Shown one piece after another: positions 56,741-64,000 of a stretch of DNA of 64,000 nt. The notes beneath the pieces are model-generated. The model saw only the letters and a program-made list of their open reading frames with translations, was not told the DNA's origin and did no database searches. Both the position numbers and the translations under genes were made by a program. The stretch comes from Candidatus Coprenecus stercorigallinarum (GTDB lineage Bacteria > Bacteroidota > Bacteroidia > Bacteroidales > UBA932): contig DVIL01000036.1 in NCBI GenBank assembly GCA_018711305.1, positions 1 to 64,000 on the forward strand, given 5' to 3'. Position 1 is the stretch's first letter, and every line of letters begins with the position of its first letter.

Positions 56741-58120
56741 CTATCTTGTGCGGAGACGTAGGAATGACAGGCAAGAGGCGCAGACGACCAGTATGCCGGC
56801 AAGGAGCATAGCGCCATGCGGGGCCTTGTCTCCGAAGAGATGGAAAAGAAGGGCAACGAGGGCTGCGCCGGTGGCCTGGCCTGTCAGGCGGGCGGTGGAG
56901 AGCATGCCGCTTGCACTGCCGGCCCGGTGGTTGGGCGCGGAGCTCAGGAGCAGATGGTTGTTGGGCGACTGGAAGAATCCGAAACCGGCGCCGCAGAGGG
57001 CGAGTCTCCAGCCGAGGGCAAAGGGAGAAGCATCCACCGGCATCTGCGAGAGCAGGAAGCAGCCGGCACTCATAAGCAACAGACCGAAACCACCTAACAG
57101 GCCCGGGTGGATCTTGCCGCTCAGCGAGCCGGACAAAGGCGCCACGAACATCACTATGAACGGCCAGGCGGTCATTACGGCACCGGTCTCCACGGGATTC
57201 ATCCCGAAGGTATGCAGCAGCATGAAAGGCATGCCTACCAGCACCATCATCTGGGCAGTATATGAAACCACACTGGTTGTCACGGACATGGAGAAGGCCG
57301 GAATACGGAGCAGGTCAAAGGGCAGCATCGGATATCTGCGGCGGAGCTGACTGCGGATATACAGGAAACCCAGTACGAGCAGCACGGCAGCTGCCACAGC
57401 TACGACCGCAGGACTGACATCGTGCGAATACATCTCGATGCAGCCTATGAGAAGACCGAACACGGCGGCGTTGAGAAGGGCGTCCCCGATATGGAAACGG
57501 CGTCCGACGATATGAGTGGGATTGTCAGGGAGGAAACGCCACCCCATCAGGAATGTCACTATCCCCACCGGGATATTGATGGCGAACAGCCAGGGCCAGG
57601 AGGCGAAAGACAGTATGGCGGCCGCTATCGACGGACCGGACACGGCCGACAGGGCCACCACGGTGGCATTGATTCCCACCCCCTTGCCGAAATGCCGCCT
57701 GGGAAACACCAGTTTGGCCACGGAGGTATTGACACTCATCATCATCGCCGCCCCAAGCCCCTGGAATGCCCTGGATGCCACGAGCATAAGCAGACTGTGG
57801 GAAACCGTGCAGAGAACGGATGCCACCGTAAACACGGCCACTCCCGACAGATACACTTTTTTATAGCTGTACAGTTCCCCGAGCGTCGAGAAGGGCAGCA
57901 GGGCCATCATCACCACGAGCTGGAAAGCATTGACCACCCATATCGAGTCAGCAGGCGAGACACCGAGTTCCTGCGCTATCACCGGCAGGGCCACATTGCA
58001 GATATTGCCGTCCACCACCGACAGGAAGATGCCGCACCACACCGCGCCCATGGCATAGAAAAGCTGCGGCCTGTGCAGACCGTCCCACTCCAGATTGCCG
58101 GTGATCCTTTCTTCTTCCAT
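56741..58120 (-). CDS. MFS transporter, DHA2 (EmrB/QacA-like) family, copy 1
   Basis: The protein is 459 aa from MEEERITGNLEWDGLHRPQL at 58120. Fourteen-helix DHA2 signs are GIFLSVVDGNICNVALPVIA, DSIWVVNAFQLVVMMALLPF and LGAAMMMSVNTSVAKLVF. It probably exports drugs or other amphiphilic compounds with protons. A -7 box TACATTTG (minus strand, 58139-58146) lies 19 bp upstream, although the gene also follows its paralogue by only 33 bp. The two copies align along their whole length and arose by tandem duplication. Confidence 0.9.
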   Translation of the reverse strand: MEEERITGNLEWDGLHRPQLFYAMGAVWCGIFLSVVDGNICNVALPVIAQELGVSPADSIWVVNAFQLVVMMALLPFSTLGELYSYKKVYLSGVAVFTVASVLCTVSHSLLMLVASRAFQGLGAAMMMSVNTSVAKLVFPRRHFGKGVGINATVVALSAVSGPSIAAAILSFASWPWLFAINIPVGIVTFLMGWRFLPDNPTHIVGRRFHIGDALLNAAVFGLLIGCIEMYSHDVSPAVVAVAAAVLLVLGFLYIRSQLRRRYPMLPFDLLRIPAFSMSVTTSVVSYTAQMMVLVGMPFMLLHTFGMNPVETGAVMTAWPFIVMFVAPLSGSLSGKIHPGLLGGFGLLLMSAGCFLLSQMPVDASPFALGWRLALCGAGFGFFQSPNNHLLLSSAPNHRAGSASGMLSTARLTGQATGAALVALLFHLFGDKAPHGAMLLAGILVVCASCLSFLRLRTR

Positions 58121-58153
58121 TTTACTGCGTGACTTCGGCAAATGTACGCAAAT

Positions 58154-59584
58154 TTACTTTACGGGAGAACGCAGCCCGAGTCGGCTGACAGAGGAAAGGG
58201 CGCCGCAGATGGTGAGGATGCCGGCCAGGAGCATGGCATCGTGGGGAGCACCGTCTCCGAAAAGATGGAAGAAGAGGGCGACGAGGGCCGCACCGGTGGA
58301 CTGGCCTACGAGGCGGGCCGTTGCAAGCATGCCTCCCGCACTGCCGGCACGGTAGTTGGGCGCGGAACTCAGAAGCATGTGGTTGTTGGGCGACTGGAAG
58401 AAACCGAATCCGGCCCCGCACATCATCAGCCGCCATGCAATGTCCAGATGCGAGGCGTTCTCAGGAACAAATGCAAGCAGGAAACAGCCGGCACTCATCA
58501 GCAGCAGGCCGAAACATCCCAGCACTCCGGGATGCACCCTGCCTATGAGCGAGCCGGCCAGCGGGGCCACGAACACGATGACCAGCGGCCAGGAAGTCAT
58601 CAGCAGTCCGGTCTCCACGGCATTCATCCCGAAAGTATGCAGGAGCATGAACGGTATGGCCACCATTGCCGTCATCTGGGCGGTAAAGGAGATAATGCTG
58701 GTAATCACCGACATCGAGAATACGGGGATACGGAGCAGGTCGAACGGCAGCATGGGCCAGCGGCGGCGGAGCTGGGTCCGCACGTAGATGCTGCCCAGGA
58801 CAACCAGCAGGGCGACCCCGACAAGCACCGTAACGGACTTCGCCCCGTGCGAATACATCTCGATGCAGCCTATCAGCAGTCCGAAGACGGCGGCATTGAG
58901 CAGGCCGTCCCGGATATTGAAATGCCGTCCCTCGATGTGGGTAGGATTGTCCGGCAGATGCTTGAATGCCATGAAGAACGTCACTATTCCCACCGGAATG
59001 TTGATTGCGAAGAGCCAGGGCCAGGAGGCGAACGAAAGAATACCTGCCGCAACCGTAGGACCGGCCACCGAGGCAAGGGCCACCACCGTGGCGTTAAGCC
59101 CCACTCCCCTGCCCAGGTACTTTTTGGGATAGGTGATTTTCACAAGAGTGGTATTGACACTCATCATCATCGCCGCACCCAGCCCCTGGAACGCCCTTGA
59201 GGCGACCAGAAGCGGCAGCGTATGCGACAGGGCGCAGAACAGCGAGCCGACTGTGAACAGTACCGTCCCCGAGACATACACCCGCTTGTAGCTCAGCAGC
59301 TCCCCGATGGAGGAGAACGACAGCAGGGTCATCATGATCACCAGCTGGAACGAGTTGACCACCCAGATGGAGTCCGCAGACGACACCCCAAGCTCCTGCG
59401 AGATGGTAGGCAGGGCCACATTGCAGATATTGCCGTCCATCACCGAGAGAAAAATCCCGCACCACAGCGAGGCCACCGCATAGTAAATCTTCGGGCGGGA
59501 CAGACCGTCCCACTCCAGATTGCCGGTGATGTGCTCTTCCGGTTCAACTGCCGTATTCACCCCCTTTTTCATGTGCATGTGCAT
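58154..59584 (-). CDS. MFS transporter, DHA2 (EmrB/QacA-like) family, copy 2
   Basis: The protein is about 476 aa. Three closely spaced ATGs (59584, 59578 and 59572; MHMHMKKGVNTAVEPEE) are possible; the track's 59659 start lies upstream of the -7 box TATCTTTG (minus strand, 59603-59610) and is rejected. It shares ITGNLEWDGLSRPKIYYAVA, GIFLSVMDGNICNVALPTIS and DSIWVVNSFQLVIMMTLLSF with copy 1. It is the promoter-proximal member of the tandem pair. The substrate is unknown. No regulator gene is adjacent. Confidence 0.9.
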   Translation of the reverse strand: MHMHMKKGVNTAVEPEEHITGNLEWDGLSRPKIYYAVASLWCGIFLSVMDGNICNVALPTISQELGVSSADSIWVVNSFQLVIMMTLLSFSSIGELLSYKRVYVSGTVLFTVGSLFCALSHTLPLLVASRAFQGLGAAMMMSVNTTLVKITYPKKYLGRGVGLNATVVALASVAGPTVAAGILSFASWPWLFAINIPVGIVTFFMAFKHLPDNPTHIEGRHFNIRDGLLNAAVFGLLIGCIEMYSHGAKSVTVLVGVALLVVLGSIYVRTQLRRRWPMLPFDLLRIPVFSMSVITSIISFTAQMTAMVAIPFMLLHTFGMNAVETGLLMTSWPLVIVFVAPLAGSLIGRVHPGVLGCFGLLLMSAGCFLLAFVPENASHLDIAWRLMMCGAGFGFFQSPNNHMLLSSAPNYRAGSAGGMLATARLVGQSTGAALVALFFHLFGDGAPHDAMLLAGILTICGALSSVSRLGLRSPVK

Positions 59585-59702
59585 GCAGATATTGACAGCG
59601 GGCAAAGATATACAAAACCCATTAACGATATGCCGGTATGGCGGTATGCAAACCATCAAATGAAAAAAATGCTATTTTTGAGGAAAGTTTAATTTTACTA
59701 TC

Positions 59703-60272
59703 ATGAAACGGTTTTTTTTAATTCTGGCTGCTGCGTCTGTTTCCTTAGCCGCTTTTGCGCAGACCAGGGTGCAGGACTCATTTTTCGGAGTCAGGCTTGG
59801 GGCGAGCTATAAGGAAGTATTCGGGACAGATGTTGTGAAGAACGAATACCGCAGGTCAGCAGGCATGAAAAACCATCCTAAATATAGATTGAGCGTCAAT
59901 AACGTCCGGTTGGGCGGCAGGGAATGGACAGAGTGCCTGTTCTATTTCGATGACGAACACCGCCTGTATCAGCTGCGTTTTTACGATGCATTCAAAAACG
60001 AGGATGTCTCCGGTACCTGTTATGAGCAGATTTTGGAACTGCTGGATAAGAAGTACAAGGACCGTCCCGGGATTATCAGGGAGTGCCGGAGTGACTGGGA
60101 AGACAGCAAGTACGAGTCGGTCTCCTATACGGACAGGGACGGAGGAGTGTGCGAACTGGTCAGGGAGTACAAGGCATCTGCCAGCGGACACTATTTCAAT
60201 TATGTGTTCCTGTACTACTACAATAAGAATGTAAAAATGGGTGTTGAACACAGCTATATGGAGGAATTGTAA
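59703..60272 (+). CDS. Secreted protein of unknown family, tandem paralogue 1
   Basis: The 189-aa protein has a clear signal peptide (MKRFFLILAAASVSLAAFAQ). The mature part begins TRVQDSFFGVRLGASYKEVF and alternates short charged and aromatic strands, ending YNKNVKMGVEHSYMEEL. No known domain is recognised. The next gene encodes a related protein starting 1 bp after this stop. A -7 box TATTTTTG (59673-59680) lies 22 bp upstream of the ATG. The pair is probably a small periplasmic or exported protein duo. Confidence 0.75.
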   Translation: MKRFFLILAAASVSLAAFAQTRVQDSFFGVRLGASYKEVFGTDVVKNEYRRSAGMKNHPKYRLSVNNVRLGGREWTECLFYFDDEHRLYQLRFYDAFKNEDVSGTCYEQILELLDKKYKDRPGIIRECRSDWEDSKYESVSYTDRDGGVCELVREYKASASGHYFNYVFLYYYNKNVKMGVEHSYMEEL

Positions 60273-60273
60273 T

Positions 60274-60855
60274 ATGAGACGGATAATAATCGCCGTTCTT
60301 GTCCTGTCTATTGCGACTGCAGTATCTGCACGTCAGAAAGTTCAGGATACTTTTTTCGGCCTGAAATTCGGTGAACGACATGAGGACATTTACGAATTGC
60401 CGGAACTCAAGGAGCTTATGGATTGCGCCACCCCGGACGGTATGGGCAGGAAAAACAAACCGCGCCAGCATGAGGTGCTGTGGGAGGTGGATTTCGGAGG
60501 CAGGCGCTGGAGCTATATGGATTATTATTTCAGCCCCGGAGGAGTGTTCTATAAAGTAAGGGCGTACAAAAACTACGATTCTCTGGAGGATGCCCAAGAG
60601 CGCTATCTGCCGCTGATGAAAGACCTGGACATGAAGTACGGGGATGACAATAGCATAGTCCGCAATGTCGATGACTGTATGGAGGATGACAGAGAACAAT
60701 CAGTGACTTATACGGATGCCGACGGCAGGGTGTGCAAGCTGAGTATCTACTATACTGAGTCTGATGGCATGGACATGTATTATTACGTCATGCTGTACTA
60801 CTATGACAGCAGACTCCAGAAAAAGATTGAAGCTGAGTTCCTGAATGAGTTGTAA
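60274..60855 (+). CDS. Secreted protein of unknown family, tandem paralogue 2
   Basis: The protein is 193 aa from ATG 60274 (MRRIIIAVLVLSIATAVSAR); the track start at 60241 lies inside the previous gene. Shared landmarks with paralogue 1 are QKVQDTFFGLKFGERHEDIY, an aromatic GGRRWSYMDYYF segment, VTYTDADGRVCKL near the C-terminus and the ending LQKKIEAEFLNEL. Similarity is moderate, so the duplication is old. Each protein keeps one Cys in the VCKL/VCEL strand. No function is assigned. Confidence 0.75.
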   Translation: MRRIIIAVLVLSIATAVSARQKVQDTFFGLKFGERHEDIYELPELKELMDCATPDGMGRKNKPRQHEVLWEVDFGGRRWSYMDYYFSPGGVFYKVRAYKNYDSLEDAQERYLPLMKDLDMKYGDDNSIVRNVDDCMEDDREQSVTYTDADGRVCKLSIYYTESDGMDMYYYVMLYYYDSRLQKKIEAEFLNEL

Positions 60856-60867
60856 CATACAGCCGTA

Positions 60868-61035
60868 AACTGAGGTATTCATCGTTCGAATTTAGCATAA
60901 CTGCAATGGACCAAAAATTACGGGACCATAAAGCACATCTCAAACTCAAAGGAGTGCAGGGTAGACTTTCGGCGAAAATAGATTGAGGAGATGTTTCTTG
61001 CGACCCAGGAGCATTTTTGCGGATAACCATTTGAA
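60868..61035 (+). repeat. Dispersed decayed repeat, short copy
   Basis: GGTATTCATCGTTCGAATT, GGACCAAAAATTACGGGACC and AAGCACATCTCAAACTC match 62462-62545 in order. The following GTTTCTTGCGACCCAGGAGC and TTTTGCGGATAACCATTT match the end of the long copy near 63015-63055 and the 25.34-25.40-kb copy. It therefore looks like an internally deleted form of the long copy. Confidence 0.65.
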
Positions 61036-61538
61036 TTTTCTATGCAAAACCCTTTAACCCTTTAACGATACGACAGTTACCACTCCGGCCGAGCACCTCA
61101 TCATCGCCTTTTACTCGCTTGCCAGATTCAGCCGGCCTGTCTCAACTGACCTGCCCGACTCAAATTGCCTGCTTGGCTTGCCAGACTCCCCAGACTCCCT
61201 ATGAGTCTGTTTCTGCGACTTACTGTACAAGTGATTGAAAACAAGTAGATTCCCTTGATACGCAATATAACAGACTGCCAGCGTAAAGACCCTGTCTGTT
61301 TTACCATAATTCATGCATATCACTATCCTACAAGCACTTGGTGTCAACATACCGAAACAGACTTGCCTGGGAAAAAGAACCCGATAGACTCACACCCGCC
61401 TTACAATGCTTCCTGACATAGATCTCGGGCAAAATCTGCCCAACCCCTTTTCTCAGTCTGTTTTCTACATTTTAGCACAACTTATTTATTTACAGAAAAA
61501 TATGCCCGCTCATCGATTACAGACTTCTGACAGAAACA
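61036..61538. other. Gene-poor stretch with AGTCTGT motifs
   Basis: No gene supported. Exact AGTCTGT/ACAGACT occurs five times (near 61204, 61269, 61357, 61455 and 61519), often extended to AGTCTGTTT. The 79-aa ORF here has no recognisable feature. The right end is the AGAAACA target duplication of the next element. Confidence 0.55.
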
Positions 61539-61654
61539 GGGGTCAGTAGAAATTCAGCGAGGATAAATTTCTACTGTTACCTGAATTGCACTTTGGTCGA
61601 CAAACCGGCTCACAGCCCATGTCATTCAACACTACACCGCATCACGTGTAACCG

Positions 61655-61692
61655 GAAGGTGACGATGAAACGACACTTTCGTCGGCACCTTC
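61655..61692 (+). repeat. 38-bp hairpin repeat, copy G
   Basis: GAAGGTGACGA, 16 nt, TCGGCACCTTC. It lies inside the 372-bp element, and the next copy starts exactly 106 bp later. Confidence 0.85.
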
Positions 61693-61760
61693 AGCGGGGG
61701 GATACGGTGACAAGGCCGTCAGAAGGACCTGCGGACGGGGTTCCACGGCTGCGGGTGCCG

Positions 61761-61798
61761 GAAGGTGCCGATGAAACGCCATTTTCGTCGGCACATTC
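61761..61798 (+). repeat. 38-bp hairpin repeat, copy H
   Basis: GAAGGTGCCGA, 16 nt, TCGGCACATTC, with one stem mismatch. The 68-bp spacer between copies G and H is recognisably related to the 39.6-kb array spacers (GGCCGTCAGAAGGACCTGCG). Confidence 0.8.
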
Positions 61799-62241
61799 TA
61801 GGCTGCCTTGGAATCAAACTGCGCACAGCAAATCCCAGAGGGTCATCGATAAAAAGTTTTCCCCCGGATTGCAAACCTACATGCGTGTCCCGCTGAATTT
61901 CTACTGACCCAGAAACAAATACAGCAACAGAATGACGGCAACCATACCCAACCATACCCAACCATATCCAACCATACCCTGCAGCAACATATCCACCTAT
62001 CCACCCAGTAGTCCCATCTTCCTCCATCCCCTAGTCCCATCATCCCCAACGTGTGATGCGTAATACGCAGATGTCATGTCACTAAAAATAATAGTCAAAC
62101 ACAAGTATTTGATTATAATCTACTTAAAAGTCACGATATGATTTAGTGAATAGTAAAAGTACCTTATACGCGATTTTTCCTCCCTCACAACCTATCTCAT
62201 AATTGCAAGTACTTTATTTTCAAGAACTTTGTTTCAACTAT

Positions 62242-62346
62242 CGTGTTTAGTGGCGTTCACAGTTCTATGACCCGCTCCTTAGTCCGGTCAAGGAAAGGGT
62301 GTTCCTCCGTGTTTAGTGGCGTTCACAGTTCTATGACCCGCTCCTT
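62242..62346 (+). repeat. Two 39-bp direct repeats separated by 27 bp (66-bp period)
   Basis: Perfect repeats at 62242-62280 and 62308-62346 begin CGTGTTTAGTGGCGTTCACA and end ATGACCCGCTCCTT. The spacer is unique. Repeat length and period resemble a minimal CRISPR array (36-bp repeat plus 30-nt spacer). An AT-rich stretch with a promoter-like TTG-N18-GAACTTTG lies upstream. No cas gene is in the window and there are only two repeats, so a simple duplication is as likely. Confidence 0.8.
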
Positions 62347-62461
62347 GAAGCACCGATATCCCGCAACACAGTTCCTATTAAGTACACAATGTATTTTGAT
62401 AAAGATTCAGCTGTTAGTGGAGAAGAACCAGAAACTTAATATCAGGAACGCTTTACAAACA

Positions 62462-63060
62462 TAGGTATTCAATGTTCGAATTATTTAGAAGAATTGCAAT
62501 AGACCAAAAGTTACGGGACCATGAAGCACACTCCAAGCTCACAATGCATTGAATCACAGTGTTTTGCCAAAACATTCGCTGCCCTACGGCCTGTCTTTTC
62601 CGACCATAGAGCATCTAAATATATTACAATGCACTTATTATAGGCACATTACGATTTCAAGACATTCTTCATGGGCTGGTGATATGGGTAAGCCGATATT
62701 AACGTCGAGGACAGAAAAGCAGTCCTTCTATAAAATTCCGTGGTCCAATTTGTCACTATACATTGTCGTTGTATTGCTGTCCACTTACTGTCAATAATTT
62801 CAAAAATCATAAAAATGTAAAGTGCCGTTTCCTAAAAAAGGTTGACTCAAACTGTCCTATCCTGAAGAAAAAAGTTGATTCAGTTAATAAAAATCTTATT
62901 CCTAAAAAGAGGAGGACGGAAATATCTCTATAAAGGGTCATTTTAAGGGCTTCTTACATTTTGCAGTTTGCGGACATCCCGATTATCTGCACTTTTCAAT
63001 TCAACGAGTGAAGTTAAAGGAGGCTTCCTGCGGCCCAGGGAGTGCGGATAGCCATTTCGG
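62462..63060 (+). repeat. Dispersed decayed repeat, long copy
   Basis: The left end (GGTATTCAATGTTCGAATTA, ACCAAAAGTTACGGGACCAT) matches 60875-60950. The right part (CACTATACATTG, ACTGTCAATAATTT, ATCATAAAAATGTAA, GGAAATATCTC, TTTTAAGGGCTTCT, GCGGATAGCCATTT) matches 25150-25395. The left end could encode MFELFRRIAIDQKLRDHEAH in frame, but no full ORF follows. It is probably the remains of a mobile element; the family is unknown. Confidence 0.6.
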
Positions 63061-63224
63061 GCAATATGCACCGGCCTACATGTACCGGTCCCGTCAAAGA
63101 TGTGGCGTCTGTCTCAATCGACAGGAGTTTTCTGATTCCGGGCAGAGGGCGAATATGTGCACAAATGTGCCGGCAGATGCGTATTTATTATTATGTTTGC
63201 AAAAATGAATAAACACTACTGTAA

Positions 63225-64000
63225 ATGAAATCAAGCACCAAAGCCAAATCCATCTGCGCGGCTCTGATAGGAGCGGCGGCAGTAGCGGGAGTATCGTCCT
63301 GCGGCAATCAGAATCAGACAGAATCACCCATGAAACAGAAAGTTGAGGAATATGCGCCATTCGAGCTGTCTTCTCCATTGGCAGCCCAGTTGAGCGACAA
63401 TGAGAGGCAGATCGTCGAGATATTCTTCCAGATAGGACAGATAGCCGACGGGCTGTTCTGGCAGCAGACATTCGGGGACAAGAGCCTCATGGATCAGATC
63501 GCTGATCCCTATGCGAAGCAGTTCGCCTACATCAACTACGGCCCCTGGGACCGTCTCGATGACAACAAGCCTTTCATCGACGGCTACGGTGCCAAGCCCG
63601 ACGTATGCACCTATTATCCTGCCGACATCACCCTCGAGGAGTTCAACGCCTTCGACGACCCCAACAAGTCGTCCTGGTACACAGTCCTGCGCCGCGATGA
63701 GAACGGAAAGCTGAAGACCGTATGGTATCACGAGGAGTACGCCGAAGAGGTAAACAAGATGTGCGAGCTGATGCAGCAGGCTGCCGACCTGGCCGAGGAC
63801 CCCGGTCTGAAGAAATACCTGCTGGAGCGTATCAAGGCCTTCAGGACCGATGACTACCTCGCCAGCGATCTGGCCTGGATGGACATGAAGGACAGCAGGA
63901 TAGACTTCGTGGTCGGTCCCATCGAGAGCTACGACGACAAGTTCCAGGAGACCAAGACTTCCTACGAGGCATTCATCCTGCTGAAGGACACCGAGCGCAG
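63225..64000 (+). CDS. M49 (dipeptidyl-peptidase III)-like lipoprotein, N-terminal part
   Basis: The visible 258 residues start MKSSTKAKSICAALIGAAAV with a lipobox GVSSC. The following sequence matches the M49-like zinc peptidases of Bacteroidales: IFFQIGQIADGLFWQQTFGD, NYGPWDRLDDNKPFIDGYG and FVVGPIESYDDKFQETKTSY. The HExxGH-type zinc motif would lie beyond the window end, so activity cannot be judged. The track reports only a short antisense or shadow ORF here. A -7 box TATGTTTG (63192-63199) lies 25 bp upstream of the ATG. Confidence 0.8.
   Translation, partial: MKSSTKAKSICAALIGAAAVAGVSSCGNQNQTESPMKQKVEEYAPFELSSPLAAQLSDNERQIVEIFFQIGQIADGLFWQQTFGDKSLMDQIADPYAKQFAYINYGPWDRLDDNKPFIDGYGAKPDVCTYYPADITLEEFNAFDDPNKSSWYTVLRRDENGKLKTVWYHEEYAEEVNKMCELMQQAADLAEDPGLKKYLLERIKAFRTDDYLASDLAWMDMKDSRIDFVVGPIESYDDKFQETKTSYEAFILLKDTER

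Larger units (their letters stand above)
61539..61910. mobile_element. 372-bp inverted-repeat element with 7-bp target duplication
   Basis: The ends are GGGTCAGTAGAAATTCAGCG (from 61540) and CGCTGAATTTCTACTGACCC (to 61910), perfect 20-bp terminal inverted repeats. The flanking bases are AGAAACA on both sides (61532-61538 and 61911-61917), a 7-bp direct repeat as left by transposition. Inside are two 38-bp hairpins at the 106-bp period seen in the 39.6-kb array. No transposase ORF fits, so it is non-autonomous. The 104-aa ORF inside is rejected. Confidence 0.8.

Noticed and set aside
61593-61907. 104-aa ORF inside the 372-bp element
   Set aside because: Far too short for a transposase and composed of the hairpin units.
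60856-63224. Missed tRNA or small-RNA gene in the large gap
   Set aside because: No cloverleaf, CCA end or GG-TTCGA-type T-loop in the right context was seen. The GTTCGAA near 60888 and 62471 belongs to the dispersed repeat.

Overview
This window looks like chromosome from a member of the Bacteroidetes, most likely order Bacteroidales. The evidence is a SusC/SusD outer-membrane pair with an ECF sigma/FecR-type anti-sigma pair, an S46 dipeptidyl-peptidase, a GH109-type oxidoreductase-fold glycosidase, YfhO, EFR1-type ferredoxin and M49-type peptidase genes. Many genes are also preceded by the Bacteroidetes promoter signature TTTG-N19/21-TAnnTTTG and lack Shine-Dalgarno sequences. Codon use is GC-rich, as in Alistipes-like or uncultured Bacteroidales, but I cannot name a genus. 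No rRNA, tRNA or cas gene was seen.

Layout. 1-9421 (minus strand) is a co-directional series: mrp, ECF sigma factor, FecR-like anti-sigma, STN-SusC, SusD lipoprotein, TlpA-type lipoprotein and DsbD (cut by the window edge). It reads as a self-regulated outer-membrane uptake system joined to periplasmic thiol-disulfide chemistry. 9439-17167 holds an S46 peptidase, glycerate kinase, a CE1-like esterase, a secreted glycogen-debranching-type glucosidase and a HAD phosphatase, with tight divergent promoters. 18506-25019 holds two unusual gene fusions (membrane domain plus cytidylate-kinase-like domain; GNAT acetyltransferase plus O6-alkylguanine-DNA methyltransferase), a secreted glycosidase-like protein and an EFR1 ferredoxin. 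28754-32795 carries an AlbA_2 regulator, AlkD, RsmA and a GH109-like lipoprotein. 34056-39299 carries an AAA/DUF4143 ATPase, a MacB-like permease and MutS. 40230-44131 is a beta-propeller lipoprotein/glycosyltransferase/beta-propeller cluster ending in a frameshifted small gene. 44170-52926 is a complete RND efflux operon (outer-membrane factor, adaptor, two different RND pumps). It converges on an MFS-YfhO pair, followed by two tandem DHA2-type pumps, two tandem secreted paralogues of unknown function and the start of an M49-like lipoprotein.

Between these blocks lie five gene-poor, more AT-rich islands (17.2-18.5, 25.0-28.7, 32.9-34.0, 39.3-40.2 and 60.9-63.2 kb). These hold most of the unexplained structure: two 177-bp MITEs with 18-bp terminal inverted repeats; a 372-bp inverted-repeat element with a 7-bp target duplication; eight copies of a 38-bp hairpin, partly arrayed at an exact 106-bp period; three copies of a 40-bp hairpin; a third palindrome family; a CRISPR-like 39-bp repeat pair at a 66-bp period; an ancient dispersed repeat; decayed genes; and a strong excess of the short motif AGTCTGT(TT). 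I found no convincing new multi-gene system. The most interesting material is this repeat ecology and the two domain fusions.
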